Below, in pieces: positions 52,297 through 61,088 of a stretch of DNA of 64,000 nt (within the stretch, counting starts at the first letter, position 1; each line of letters begins with the position of its first letter). This DNA is from Pyrodictiaceae archaeon (lineage in GTDB: Archaea; Thermoproteota; Thermoprotei_A; Sulfolobales; Pyrodictiaceae): NCBI GenBank assembly GCA_027036135.1, contig JALVSY010000007.1, positions 438,880 to 502,879 of the forward strand. Direction: 5' to 3'. The notes below the pieces were generated by a model that saw only the letters and a program-made list of their open reading frames with translations, made no database searches and was not told where the DNA came from. The position numbers and the translations under genes are program-made.

Positions 52297-53319
52297 TTGA
52301 AGAGGGTTAGGCTTCGATTCGCTCGCGGCGTTGAGGTAGAGTTTGTGGATCGTGATAGGGCTGTTAGGCAGGTTAGCGGTATTGCTGAGAGGGGTACTAG
52401 GTTCCCTTTGGTGGTCTATGGCCCAGAGGGTTGTGGGAAGACTGCGCTGCTTAGACAAGCTGGCGCTATTTTCGAGGAGCATGGTTACAGCGTTGTGTAT
52501 GTTGATCCCTTGGCGGAGAGTGTAGGTGATGCGCTGCACTACACCGGGCCCCTCCGCGACATTGTCAGAGAGGTGTTGGGGTTATTCCCGGAGCCTTACT
52601 CGAGGATAGTGGACGCAGCGATAAGGATTATTGGCGAGGCGATGAGGAGGCTCCGGAGGCCCCGCGTGGCCCTCTTACTTGATGACTTATTCCAGGCTGT
52701 GGGGCCTGGGGTGGCGGAGAGGTATGTTAAGGCATTGCTTAATCTCATCGAGTACCCGCCCGGGGACTATGAGAGCATAGTAGTCATGGTCTCGTCTAGC
52801 GAGGGGGCTACTAGGAAGACTATAGGGAGGCATAGCTGGGCATCGCCACGGCTACTCTGGAACATGAGCAAAGATGGCTTCGCAGAGCTCTACGACAAAG
52901 TACCAGGCCCCAAGCCTGGCTACGAGGAGGCCTGGAGACTAGCCGGGGGGAACCCTAGGTACCTAGGAAAACTCTACGAAGCCAACTGGGACCCAGCCCC
53001 CGTCATAGACGAGATAGCGAGGACCCGTGGCCTCGAAGCACTAGCCAAGACCCTGGGCACGAGGGAACGGGAACTTCTCCAAGCCATGCTCAGCGACCCG
53101 GACACGTTGTTCGAGAGACTCGGTGAACCAGAGGCCCAGAGACTCGCTGAGAAACTAGTAGAGCTAAACATGATCGTGGAGCTCTGGGATAGGAACGAGT
53201 GGCTCTGGATAGATACCCCGCCACCCGAGAAGGACCCCGGCCTAGGCATAGGTAGGCACTACGCCTGGCAGACACCACTACACAGAGAAGCAATGCGGAA
53301 AGCACTAGGACATGAATAA
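52297..53319 (+). CDS. Archaeal AAA (PF01637-type) ATPase, copy 1
   Basis: This is a 340-residue STAND/AAA-like ATPase typical of archaeal genomes. Walker A GPEGCGKTALL is at residues 42-52, Walker B RVALLLDDLFQA at 123-134, and sensor 1 VMVSSSEG near 165-172. The C-terminal 100 residues are helical (winged-helix-like). It has a paralogue at 61089 that is alike along its whole length and nearly identical in DNA at the 3' end. The TTG start is at 52297. The function of this ATPase group is unknown; some members have been linked to mobile elements or defence. It is located beside glycan genes. Confidence 0.78.
   Translation: MKRVRLRFARGVEVEFVDRDRAVRQVSGIAERGTRFPLVVYGPEGCGKTALLRQAGAIFEEHGYSVVYVDPLAESVGDALHYTGPLRDIVREVLGLFPEPYSRIVDAAIRIIGEAMRRLRRPRVALLLDDLFQAVGPGVAERYVKALLNLIEYPPGDYESIVVMVSSSEGATRKTIGRHSWASPRLLWNMSKDGFAELYDKVPGPKPGYEEAWRLAGGNPRYLGKLYEANWDPAPVIDEIARTRGLEALAKTLGTRERELLQAMLSDPDTLFERLGEPEAQRLAEKLVELNMIVELWDRNEWLWIDTPPPEKDPGLGIGRHYAWQTPLHREAMRKALGHE
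53176..53310 (+). repeat. Near-identical 3' segment of AAA ATPase copy 1
   Basis: This segment (ending the gene at 52297) matches 61965-62095 with few differences over about 130 bases, whereas the upstream coding parts have clearly diverged. The pattern suits gene conversion or selection on the C-terminal segment. Confidence 0.75.
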
Positions 53320-53332
53320 CTAGAGACAAGAC

Positions 53333-54127
53333 ATGGTGAATGGGTGGCGGAGGGAGTTCCCTGGCTTGAAGCGTGTGGTCGCAGCCATATTGGCTGGTGG
53401 GGAGGGTCGGAGGTTCCGGCCCTATACAGAGATTATCCCGAAGCCCATGATACCTGTGGGGCCGGAGGAGAAGCCCATCCTCGAGCATATTGTGGTGTGG
53501 CTTGTCCGGCACGGGCTACGGGACATAGTGGTTCTCGCCGGGTATCGGTGGAGGCAGATAAGGAACTATTTCCGCGACGGAGGCTACTGGGGCGCCAGGA
53601 TAAGGTACAGCATAGACACGCCGGAGTACAGCGACACTGGCGGCGCCCTACTAAACGCTTATAGGCAGGGACTCTTCGACGGCGCCGACCACGTACTTGT
53701 CTGGTACGGCGATATACTAGCACCCCTGGATATAAGAGAGCTCCTAGACAAGCACATAGGCATCAACGCTGACGCGACACTAGCCCTCGCCGACCGCTAC
53801 CAAGTCCCAGTAGGCGTGGCGAAGCTAAGAGGAGACGATGTGGTTGAGCTAGTTGAGAAGCCCTGGCTAGACATAAACGTGACAATAGGGATACTCGCGC
53901 TCAGAAAAACCGTGCTCTCCGAGGCCGAGAAGAGCCTCGGCAAGAGCTTCGACATAATGACGCACCTAGTCCCCTGGATGATAAAGAACGGGAAACGAGT
54001 CAAGGCCTATACCTACCGGGGCCCCTGGTACGACGTAGGAAGCATGGAGAGATACGCGAAACTAGACCACAACAACCTAGCAGGATTCCTAGCCCCACAG
54101 AGCGCCACGAATGAGAGGAGAGGATAA
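53333..54127 (+). CDS. Sugar-1-phosphate nucleotidyltransferase
   Basis: This is a 264-residue nucleotidyl transferase that activates sugars for glycan synthesis. The signature AILAGGEGRRFRPYTEIIPKPMIPV is at residues 18-42, with G-x-G-x-R-x-R/P loops binding the NTP, then WYGDILAPLD, and VGVAKLRGDDVVELVEKPWLDINV. It resembles GlmU/RfbA-type mannose- or glucose-1-phosphate enzymes but lacks the left-handed helix C-terminal domain. It starts 13 bases after the AAA ATPase gene, so it may be co-transcribed. The actual sugar is unknown. Confidence 0.87.
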   Translation: MVNGWRREFPGLKRVVAAILAGGEGRRFRPYTEIIPKPMIPVGPEEKPILEHIVVWLVRHGLRDIVVLAGYRWRQIRNYFRDGGYWGARIRYSIDTPEYSDTGGALLNAYRQGLFDGADHVLVWYGDILAPLDIRELLDKHIGINADATLALADRYQVPVGVAKLRGDDVVELVEKPWLDINVTIGILALRKTVLSEAEKSLGKSFDIMTHLVPWMIKNGKRVKAYTYRGPWYDVGSMERYAKLDHNNLAGFLAPQSATNERRG

Positions 54128-54338
54128 AGGAACAAAGCGCTATGGCTTTGAAGCAGTACTCGGTGCATAGATGGCCTCGTGAGGCAAAACATAGGCTTAT
54201 TGGTGTAAGCAGGGCTGGCACGGAAACACCGGTGAGCTAGAGTAAGAAGCGAGGAGAACAGTCTTCTGAGCACATACTATAGCTGGGGGCCTGCTGTGAA
54301 GCCTTACTACGGCTGGCTTCTTTCCCGGGTAGGAGTGT

Positions 54339-54590
54339 TTGAGAATACGGTTTACGCGGCATGCACGCGAGAAGATGCAGCTGCTAGCCAGGTACGGCTT
54401 CCACGTCACCGAGGACATGGTGGTTGAGACTATCCGGAGCCCAGCACGTGTAGATCTTAGAGGCGAACAGTTCTTAGCGATCCGGCCAATAGATGGGAAA
54501 TATGCTCTGCGCGTTGTCTACGAGACTCGGGGAAGCGAGATAGTGGTCATAACACTATACCCTGTGCGGAGGGATCGATATGGTGTCTAG
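54339..54590 (+). CDS. DUF4258 (RelE-like) putative toxin, second copy
   Basis: This is an 83-residue DUF4258 protein. RFTRHAREKMQLLARYGFHV followed by TEDMVVETIRSP fits the family, with HAREKM replacing the HALRRM of the first copy. It continues IRPIDGKYALRVVYETRGSEIVVITLYPVRRDRYGV (in parts). The TTG start at 54339 follows GGTAGGAGTG. It overlaps the DUF2283 gene by 11 bases. It is only distantly similar to the copy at 50978. Confidence 0.75.
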   Translation: MRIRFTRHAREKMQLLARYGFHVTEDMVVETIRSPARVDLRGEQFLAIRPIDGKYALRVVYETRGSEIVVITLYPVRRDRYGV

Positions 54591-54807
54591 GCCTACGCGG
54601 ATAGTGAGATACGATCCCGACGCGGACGCCCTGATAATAATCCTACGGCCCCGGGGAAGGCTCAGCTACGCCGAAGAGGAGGACAGTATAGTAATCCACT
54701 ACGACGAGGAAGGCAGGGTACTAGCGATAGAAATACTTGAAGCAAGCAAGATAATTCCTAGGCTAGTAGAGGCACTAGCTAAGAGACAAGCAGCAATACC
54801 GGCATAA
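54580..54807 (+). CDS. DUF2283 putative antitoxin, second copy
   Basis: This is a 75-residue DUF2283 protein: IVRYDPDADALIIILRPRGR, then DSIVIHYDEEGRVLAIEILEAS. ATG 54580 overlaps the toxin gene by 11 bases. It is shorter than the first copy and lacks its extended C-terminal helix. Confidence 0.75.
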   Translation: MVSRPTRIVRYDPDADALIIILRPRGRLSYAEEEDSIVIHYDEEGRVLAIEILEASKIIPRLVEALAKRQAAIPA

Positions 54808-54887
54808 ACGCTCCTAGAACATGTACGAGACCGATACCTTACCGCGGGGCATAGTAGTAACCAGGGTAGTTTGTGAACTAGCTTCAG

Positions 54888-55487
54888 GTGATCCGTTTGT
54901 CCAAGGACCTCGCCGAGCTACTTGACAAGCCGCTGCCTAGGCCGAGGAGAGATATGTTAGGTTATGCTGCAGCGCGTGTCCTGGAGGCCTTGCTGGAGGC
55001 CCTCATAGCGCTGCGCTTCCTCGAAGAAGGATTAACCAGGAACTCTGCTGGCAAGGCCTTCCTAGCCTGGAGGGCTTTGACGGGGGCACTACTGGCCCTG
55101 GAGAGGGACAGGGTACTTGGGAGACTAGTTGGCGTGGAGCAGAGGAAATGGCTGCTAGAGAGAGCAGTACCCAGGGTGCCGAGTAGCAGGCTCCATGCCC
55201 TAGGCCAGCTACTAGAGGATTCCGGGATTACTGGCTTCTCCGCGTACACAGCTATAGCGCTCCTACTACATGACTACCAGTACCACGGCCCAGACCCCGC
55301 TGGAGAGCTAAGCAAGTATACCACACGGGAAGAAGCAGCAAGAGACATACTCTACCTCCTAGACAAGCTCGTAGAGACCGTGGAGAATCTAAAGCCCCGA
55401 CTAAAAGAAGCTAAGAAATGGACCCAGGACCACGAAGAAGCACTACAAAAACTCCAAGAAAGACTCCGCAAGGCCCAGCAACACTAG
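54888..55487 (+). CDS. PaREP1-like helical protein
   Basis: This is a 199-residue almost entirely helical protein. The central ALIALRFLEEGLTRNSAGKAFLAWRALTGALLALE (in parts) resembles PaREP1/PaREP8-type repeat-family proteins of hyperthermophilic crenarchaea, which often accompany toxin-antitoxin or HEPN modules. Later it has HDYQYHGPDPAGELSKYTTREEAARD and a coiled-coil C-terminus (EEALQKLQERLRKAQ). The family call is by eye. The GTG start is at 54888. Confidence 0.55.
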   Translation: MIRLSKDLAELLDKPLPRPRRDMLGYAAARVLEALLEALIALRFLEEGLTRNSAGKAFLAWRALTGALLALERDRVLGRLVGVEQRKWLLERAVPRVPSSRLHALGQLLEDSGITGFSAYTAIALLLHDYQYHGPDPAGELSKYTTREEAARDILYLLDKLVETVENLKPRLKEAKKWTQDHEEALQKLQERLRKAQQH

Positions 55488-55750
55488 AGAGAACAGAGGA
55501 TCATCAAAGCGGGGGGAACTAAGAGACAATAGAGCTAGCTCTACAGGGCTTGCCGAGAACCTTGGAACAAGAAAGAGCTGAGAGCGGTTCCTCAAGGCTC
55601 CCCAGAGGGTTCGGCGAGGCATTGACTAGCATAGAGGCTGGAGGTTGAGTGACTACTGTGAACCCAGGGCCCGGGGGTAAGCCATGTCTGCCGTAGCTAT
55701 GCTTATCCCTGTCCTCGCCCTAGTAGTATCTTTGTTGGGGTTTGCTGGTA

Positions 55751-56374
55751 GTGTCCCTGGTTGATAAGCTGTTGGAGGAGCTTCGGGGGAGCCGGGAGAA
55801 GGCCCGGGAGCTAGGGGAGCTCCTCGCCGAGGAAACTGCTAGCGCTGTGGTAGAGGAGCTGCTCCGGAGCCGCAGGCTGCGCCGAGAACTACTCCTAGTA
55901 GTCGCCAAGGAGGCAGCGACAAAGGATGATATAGAGAAGCTGGAAGAGAGGCTGGCAAGGATAGAGCAGGGGATGGTGACCAAGGAGGAGCTACGCGGGG
56001 AGGTAAATAGGCTAGAGGAGAGGATAAGCGGCTTAGAGCAGAAAATAGCAGAGCTAGCAACGAGAGAGGAGCTAGAGAAGCTGAGGCAAGAGGTACAAAG
56101 CCTAGCAAGGAGAGATGAACTGGAGAAGCTGAGACAAGAGATGAAGAGTCTTGCTACCCGGGAGGAGCTTTACCAGCTGAGGGAGGAGCTGCGCGGGGAG
56201 GTAAAGAGGCTGGAGGAGAGAATAGACAGGCTAGAGGAGAGGATAGACCGTGTATACGATGGCCTAAACCAGCGCCTCGACGCCCTGACAAGGTGGATGA
56301 TAGGGCTACTAGCAACCATCTGGGGCACGATAGTAGTGGCGGCGATAGCAGCGCTCAAGATACTGGCGCACTAG
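55751..56374 (+). CDS. Coiled-coil protein with C-terminal membrane anchor
   Basis: This is an approximately 207-residue protein. The first about 60 residues are charged helices; residues about 60-175 form repeated coiled-coil heptads of 14-17 residues (EELRGEVNRLEERISGLEQK, ATREELEKLRQEVQSLARRDE), and a C-terminal hydrophobic helix of about 20 residues (MIGLLATIWGTIVVAAIAAL) anchors it. This plan resembles archaeal DUF1640/DUF3782-like proteins and may tether or space partners at the membrane. GTG 55751 is the likely start; TTG 55742 is also possible. It is surrounded by 250-base gaps. Confidence 0.65.
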   Translation: MSLVDKLLEELRGSREKARELGELLAEETASAVVEELLRSRRLRRELLLVVAKEAATKDDIEKLEERLARIEQGMVTKEELRGEVNRLEERISGLEQKIAELATREELEKLRQEVQSLARRDELEKLRQEMKSLATREELYQLREELRGEVKRLEERIDRLEERIDRVYDGLNQRLDALTRWMIGLLATIWGTIVVAAIAALKILAH

Positions 56375-56630
56375 GCCCTCCAAGGAGAGCCCCAGGGGTT
56401 GCCCGATCCCTGTTCCACTACAGCCTAGGCACGCTACTAGCCAAGGCCCAGGGGTTCACCAGTACACAGTCACTTGGTTGGGTACTTGCTTAGGCAGGGA
56501 GCCAGAGTAGTAGGTATCGATGATTTCTCCGCGGGTAGGTGTGGAGCCTGGGTTACTGGTTCCTGGGCTTTCTCGGCGAGGACATGTCTATATAGCTCTC
56601 CTCATTAGGTGTGTCTGGGCCTAGTGTAGG

Positions 56631-57479
56631 GTGAGTGGTACGGGGCAACAACTAGTAGCCGCCGGCTCCGATAACGCTAGCATGGCTAGGGCTACACGAT
56701 ACTCGCTCAGCGCTAGTGGTCTCTACAAGGGGTTGTGGCACCGGGCTGTTGCCCGGCTTGGCTGTGTCAGTGTGGTTCTCCCGGTTTATCGCGGGGGCGA
56801 GGTTGCCAGGTTCACGGCTAGCCTCGTCTCATTGGTGCTCGAGGAGACCGGTATCCCTGGGTACGAGGTAATAGTTGTTGATGATGGTAGCCCCGATAAT
56901 GGGCATACCTTCCGCGCAGCGGCAGGGGCATACATCGGGCCTCGTGGTAGGCTCCTCGTGCTCCGCTACGAGAGGAACAGGGGCAAGGGCTTCGCCCTAG
57001 CAACCGGTGCCTGGCACTCTACTTGTCCCTATGTAGCGTTCCTCGACGGCGACGGTGATATTGATCCACGCCAGCTCCTCTACGTTCTCGCACCGCTCCA
57101 CCGCTACGACGCGGTGGTCACTTCCAAGTGGCACCCCGAGTCAAGAACCAGTGCCTCGAGGCTCCGCCGCCTACTCAGCAACGGGTTCCGCTCCCTCGTA
57201 TGGCTCCTCACAGGGTTGAGACTCCACGACACACAGACCGGGGCAAAAGCGTTCCGCAGAGACCTCCTCATCGAGGCGCTGCGCAGGATCCACAGCAGGC
57301 GCTACGTATTCGACGTAGAGCTCCTAGCAACACTCAGCTCCCTCGGAGCCCGCATCCTAGAGGTGCCGAGCCTAGCCCCCCTAAGCCTCCACGGGCGCCA
57401 GCGCCCGAGAATAATCATGGAGATGCTCCTAGAGCTAGCAGCCACAGCCTACCGGCAGAGGAACCCCGTCGAGCAGTGA
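56631..57479 (+). CDS. GT2-family glycosyltransferase (DPM/ALG5-like)
   Basis: This is a 282-residue inverting glycosyltransferase. VSVVLPVYRGGEVARFTASLVS is followed by VIVVDDGSPDN, the diphosphate-binding FLDGDGDIDP (DxD) at about residues 138-147, and the HDTQTGAKAFRRDLL motif of the DPM1/Alg5-like subgroup that charges polyprenyl phosphate. No membrane anchor is visible. The first about 40 residues are low-conservation. The GTG start at 56631 follows GTGTAGGGT. It may make the lipid-linked donor for the island's glycan. Confidence 0.87.
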   Translation: MSGTGQQLVAAGSDNASMARATRYSLSASGLYKGLWHRAVARLGCVSVVLPVYRGGEVARFTASLVSLVLEETGIPGYEVIVVDDGSPDNGHTFRAAAGAYIGPRGRLLVLRYERNRGKGFALATGAWHSTCPYVAFLDGDGDIDPRQLLYVLAPLHRYDAVVTSKWHPESRTSASRLRRLLSNGFRSLVWLLTGLRLHDTQTGAKAFRRDLLIEALRRIHSRRYVFDVELLATLSSLGARILEVPSLAPLSLHGRQRPRIIMEMLLELAATAYRQRNPVEQ

Positions 57480-57563
57480 CTCGGATCCTAGGCCTCCACG
57501 ACTTAGCCAAGAGAGCCCCCGGAGACAGCTAGGCGCCTGGGAGAGACTAGAGACTTAGTCTAC

Positions 57564-57728
57564 GTGGAGGTGTGGCACGCCTCGAGGAGAGGCCTTCTAA
57601 AAACACTAGCAGCCCTAGCAAGGAAGAAAGCAGCCAAGCAGTGCTTGATACCGCCATCCCCCTTAATAGGGCTTAGAGCTATAGAAGAGGAAACTAGGCT
57701 AGTAAAGGAATACGGGGTTCCGGGATAG
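57564..57728 (+). CDS. 54-residue frame ahead of AAA ATPase
   Basis: This short frame from GTG 57564 ends at TAG 57726-57728, overlapping the ATPase GTG start by one base (TAGTG), which suggests translational coupling. The product is basic and helical, with RRGLLKTLAALARKKAAK followed by IPPSPLIGLRAIEEETRLV. It is unrecognised. It could be a small partner of the ATPase pair or a fragment. Confidence is low because it is short. Confidence 0.35.
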   Translation: MEVWHASRRGLLKTLAALARKKAAKQCLIPPSPLIGLRAIEEETRLVKEYGVPG

Positions 57729-59167
57729 TGCCTTCTAGTGGGCCAGCAGCAAAGGTATTAATTACGAGTATAACGGTGGAAAATTTTAAGAGCATACAGA
57801 GGCTTGATCTCAAGCTAAAGCCTGGCCTTAATGTACTTGTAGGGCCTAATGGTAGTGGTAAGAGCAATATTCTAGAAGCATTGTATTTTCTCCGTAAGGC
57901 GCTTGTAGACGAGGTGAACAAGGCACCGTATATGCCCCATGTCCCTGATTACTGGTCACCGCTCGACCTTCTCTATAACCGTGATCCTGCAGCAAGGCTT
58001 ACATACCGTATCAAGATGCTTTATCGTTACCGCTCAAGGCGGGGGGTTCACGAGACTCCCTTAGAGCTACGCGTGGTCTTCGCGGTGACGCGGGGCATCT
58101 CGTCCATCGAGCCGGTGGAGATAGCGCTAAGCTATGGGGACAGTGATACAGTGACAGTGTTTCGCCCGGAAGAGGTGGAGGTACACATCCGTAGTAGCCT
58201 GGCCGACATGTTGCTGGAGAGGCTCAGGAAGAGAGAGCTATTCGTGCCTACCTTTCTGAAAGAGAAGCTGGAGGCTGAGCTGAGGAAAGCACTCAGAGAG
58301 AGCAGAGAATATGCTATCCTAAAAACGCCTAGTGCTTATGCCCCGCTTGATATTATTAGGCTCAGCCGTGTGCGCGGCGCCTGGGCCGAATTCCATGAGG
58401 TGAGGGGAGAGCGGGACGTAGTGCTTGGGGTTATGTTGTCGCCGCTCTTGGTTCCAGTAGCTTATCGTGTGAAGGCGGTGAGCAGTGAGGAGTTCAAAGG
58501 ATACCCTTTGTCGGCCGGCATTAAATTCAAGTTATCATTGAGCACCGTCTTAGGAGTCTTATCTGGCATGATTCTCTTGAAGCATCCTGACGTGGGTAGG
58601 CTTCGTGAGCCCCAGCCGCTCAGGGAGACCAGTAGGCTTGATACAAGGGCCTCTAATCTCGCCGCCGTCCTCTACGCCATCACGGGTAGGAGGGGTGGGC
58701 TCCCCGAGCGTTTCACACACGCTCTCTCGAGGCTGTTTCCCGGTACCCGTTTAAGGTTTGAGACGCTTTATGGCAGGGTGGCTCTCTATGTTGAGGAGGA
58801 TGGTCTCGAGCTCCCGCCGCCAAATATCCCGGATGGCTTGTTTAAGCTTCTCTCGATACTCGCTGCTGTTGAGCTAGGCCCCTCCTTGTTGCTCATAGAC
58901 GAGATAGAGAATAGTATGCATCGCTCCATGATAGAGTATGTTGTTGATACTCTTGATAGCCTCGAGGTACCGGTGCTCGTGGCTACTCACTCTCCTATAG
59001 TAGTGGATCTCGCTGGGCCAGAGAAGACATTGGTTACGGTAAAGGAGCCCGGCAAAGGCACCGCGGTAGAGGCCTTCAGTAGCCCCCGGGAGCTCCTCAG
59101 GAGACTCGATGAGCTAGGAGTAGCTTTCAGCGACTACATATTCCACAAGACATCGATCAAAACCTAG
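57728..59167 (+). CDS. SMC/OLD-like AAA ATPase
   Basis: This is a 479-residue ABC-type ATPase of the AAA21/OLD group. It has VENFKSIQRLDLKLKPGLNVLVGPNGSGKSN (in parts; Walker A at residues 39-46), the signature region before the end, Walker B LLLIDEIENSM (387-397) and H-loop ATHSP (419-423). The middle 150 residues are a helical, poorly conserved insert. It is followed after two bases by a protein with TOPRIM- or RloB-like character, so it is likely an ATPase plus effector module. No TOPRIM is fused in this protein. The GTG start is at 57728. Confidence 0.83.
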   Translation: MPSSGPAAKVLITSITVENFKSIQRLDLKLKPGLNVLVGPNGSGKSNILEALYFLRKALVDEVNKAPYMPHVPDYWSPLDLLYNRDPAARLTYRIKMLYRYRSRRGVHETPLELRVVFAVTRGISSIEPVEIALSYGDSDTVTVFRPEEVEVHIRSSLADMLLERLRKRELFVPTFLKEKLEAELRKALRESREYAILKTPSAYAPLDIIRLSRVRGAWAEFHEVRGERDVVLGVMLSPLLVPVAYRVKAVSSEEFKGYPLSAGIKFKLSLSTVLGVLSGMILLKHPDVGRLREPQPLRETSRLDTRASNLAAVLYAITGRRGGLPERFTHALSRLFPGTRLRFETLYGRVALYVEEDGLELPPPNIPDGLFKLLSILAAVELGPSLLLIDEIENSMHRSMIEYVVDTLDSLEVPVLVATHSPIVVDLAGPEKTLVTVKEPGKGTAVEAFSSPRELLRRLDELGVAFSDYIFHKTSIKT

Positions 59168-59169
59168 CC

Positions 59170-59727
59170 ATGACGCGGCATCCTAGGCTGGTGCTGGTAG
59201 AGGACACGTACGGCGTCGATTTCCATAGGAGGCTCATAGAGAAGCTGAGACAAGCTAACCTGGTTCAGTTCTCTACAAGCATGCCGAGGGTCGAGAGGCT
59301 ACCAGCAAGGGAATGCAACCCCAAAATCACGAGGAGCGTCAAGGCACTAATAGCCGCCAGCTACGGGGCATCCAGGAAGACCCTTGAGAAGACAAAGATA
59401 GTGGTAGTTGTGGACCAGGAGAACCTCAGCCCCGCCGAGGCCAGGGAGCGAGTAGCGATACACTTTGAGAAGGACAGTGCTCTAAAAGGGAAGGCAAGGA
59501 TAGTAATAGTAGCGCCGAGGCACGGGGCATGGCTCTGCATAGGCCTAGACCCCCGCCACTGTAGGAAAAACCCCGAAGACGCTATAGTGCGCGCGAGGAG
59601 CCTCAAAGCCTACGAGAAGCACCACCTAGCACGCCTAGCAGACCAAATAGACCCAACGCGACTACGAGGACAACCAGACTTCAACGAGTACCTAGAAGCC
59701 CTCCAATGGCTAGAGAAGGACCCCTAG
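59170..59727 (+). CDS. TOPRIM/RloB-like putative nuclease partner
   Basis: This is a 185-residue protein beginning PRLVLVEDTYGVDFHRRLIEKL; the pattern of a hydrophobic strand, then Glu-Asp, is like the acidic start of TOPRIM or RloB domains (usually VEGxxD or VEGxTE). A second strand KIVVVVDQENL (residues about 76-86) supplies the usual second acidic group, and VAPRHGAWLCIGLDPRH resembles the late RloB-like segment. It likely acts as nuclease effector of the coupled ATPase, but Glu-Asp in place of the glycine-containing motif is unusual. The spacing to the ATPase gene is two bases. Confidence 0.5.
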   Translation: MTRHPRLVLVEDTYGVDFHRRLIEKLRQANLVQFSTSMPRVERLPARECNPKITRSVKALIAASYGASRKTLEKTKIVVVVDQENLSPAEARERVAIHFEKDSALKGKARIVIVAPRHGAWLCIGLDPRHCRKNPEDAIVRARSLKAYEKHHLARLADQIDPTRLRGQPDFNEYLEALQWLEKDP

Positions 59728-59908
59728 CAGCCAAATAGCTTGACACAGACTCCTCGGGGACCTGGAAAAGTAAGAGGAAAACCAGGCCACGATGAGGCCC
59801 GGGCTTCATAAAAAGCTTCTCCTGTAGCTACAGAAGCCACCAGGGGAGGATACTGGGTAGCACGGCTCCTAGCAAGCCATGATTTCCTAGGCCCTCCCTA
59901 AGGAGGGT

Positions 59909-61072
59909 GTGAGGCAATGCTCTGCTAGTCTAGCCTTGGGTCTCCGCATCCTCTGGCTCAACTGGAGGGATATTAAGCACCCGTTGGCTGGCGGGGCCGA
60001 GGTCTATACCCACGAGGTCGCTAGGCGCTTAGCGGCTATGGGGCACGAGGTCGTACTGGTGACTAGCCGGGCCCCGGGGCTCCCCGCCGAGGAGGAGATA
60101 GATGGCTACCACGTTGTTAGGGCCGGGGGCAGGCTCAGCGTCTACTACCACGCTTACCGCCTCTACCGCAAAACCCGGAGCGCTTGGCGACCCGACGTGG
60201 TGATCGACGAGATCAATACCCTGCCGTTCCTCACCCCGCTCTACGCCCGGGAGCCCATAGTGGTGCTCATCCACCAACTATGCCGAGACTGCTGGCGCTA
60301 CGCCATTCACCCCCTCGCGCAGCCCCCGGGCTGGCTACTCGAGAAAACCCTTCACAGGGTATACACCAGGGCGGCCAAGAAGGGCAAGATACGAGCAGTG
60401 GTAACGGTCTCAGAGAGCACCAAGAGGGACCTAGTAGAGCTAGGCTACCCCGAGCACCTAGTAACCATTGCCTACAACGGCCTAGACTGGGACAGGTACC
60501 GCGAATGCCCAAGCCTAGCAAAGGAGAAAGAAGACCTAGTAGTCTACGTGGGCAGAATAACCCCTTACAAGAGGCTTCAAGACCTCCTAAAAGCATGGAG
60601 CCTAGTAGAAAAAGAGCACCCCGGCCCGAGACTAGTAATAGCAGGGAGACCCGACCACAAATACCTAGAAAGGCTAAAGAGACTAGCAAACAGGCTAGGG
60701 CTAAGAAGAGCAGAGATCCGCGCCAACATAAGCCACGAGGAAAAACTCCAGCTACTAGCACGCGCCAAGACCCTAGTCTACACATCGACCCGGGAAGGAT
60801 GGGGCCAAACAATACTAGAAGCAGCAGCCTGCCAAACCCCAGCAATAGCCTACAACGTCCCCGGGCTAAGAGACGCAGTCAAGCACATGGAGACCGGGAT
60901 ACTAGTAGAGCCGGGAAACACAGAGCAACTAGCCAATGCGATAAAACTACTATTAATCGATGAGGCTCTGAGGAGAGAGTTGTCCGAGAAAGCGCTCCAG
61001 TACGTGAAGAGGTTTAGCTGGGAGTCCACGGCAATGGTTTTCTATAAGGCGCTCCGGAAGTGTACCGGGTAG
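59909..61072 (+). CDS. GT4-family glycosyltransferase
   Basis: This is a 387-residue GT4 enzyme: WLNWRDIKHPLAGGAEVYTHEVARRLAAMGHEV (with the GGAE loop) at the start, VTVSESTKRDLVELGYPEHLVTIAYNG in the middle, and YVGRITPYKRLQDLLKAW with TREGWGQTILEAAACQTPAIAY in the donor domain (E-x7-E motif present as EGWGQTILE). This subgroup resembles phosphatidylinositol mannosyltransferase-type enzymes. The GTG start is at 59909. It is GC-rich, with G/C-ending codons, unlike the AT-rich GTs at 49058 and 62860. Confidence 0.9.
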   Translation: MRQCSASLALGLRILWLNWRDIKHPLAGGAEVYTHEVARRLAAMGHEVVLVTSRAPGLPAEEEIDGYHVVRAGGRLSVYYHAYRLYRKTRSAWRPDVVIDEINTLPFLTPLYAREPIVVLIHQLCRDCWRYAIHPLAQPPGWLLEKTLHRVYTRAAKKGKIRAVVTVSESTKRDLVELGYPEHLVTIAYNGLDWDRYRECPSLAKEKEDLVVYVGRITPYKRLQDLLKAWSLVEKEHPGPRLVIAGRPDHKYLERLKRLANRLGLRRAEIRANISHEEKLQLLARAKTLVYTSTREGWGQTILEAAACQTPAIAYNVPGLRDAVKHMETGILVEPGNTEQLANAIKLLLIDEALRRELSEKALQYVKRFSWESTAMVFYKALRKCTG

Positions 61073-61088
61073 TGCTAGGTAGCTGGGC

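Noticed and set aside
57128-57532. 134-residue frame overlapping the GT2 gene
   Set aside because: It is Pro/Arg-rich and out of phase with a well-supported GT2 gene.
60184-60963. 259-residue plus-strand frame inside the GT4 gene
   Set aside because: It is an Arg/Pro/Ser-rich shadow of the GT4 reading frame, caused by high GC at third positions.
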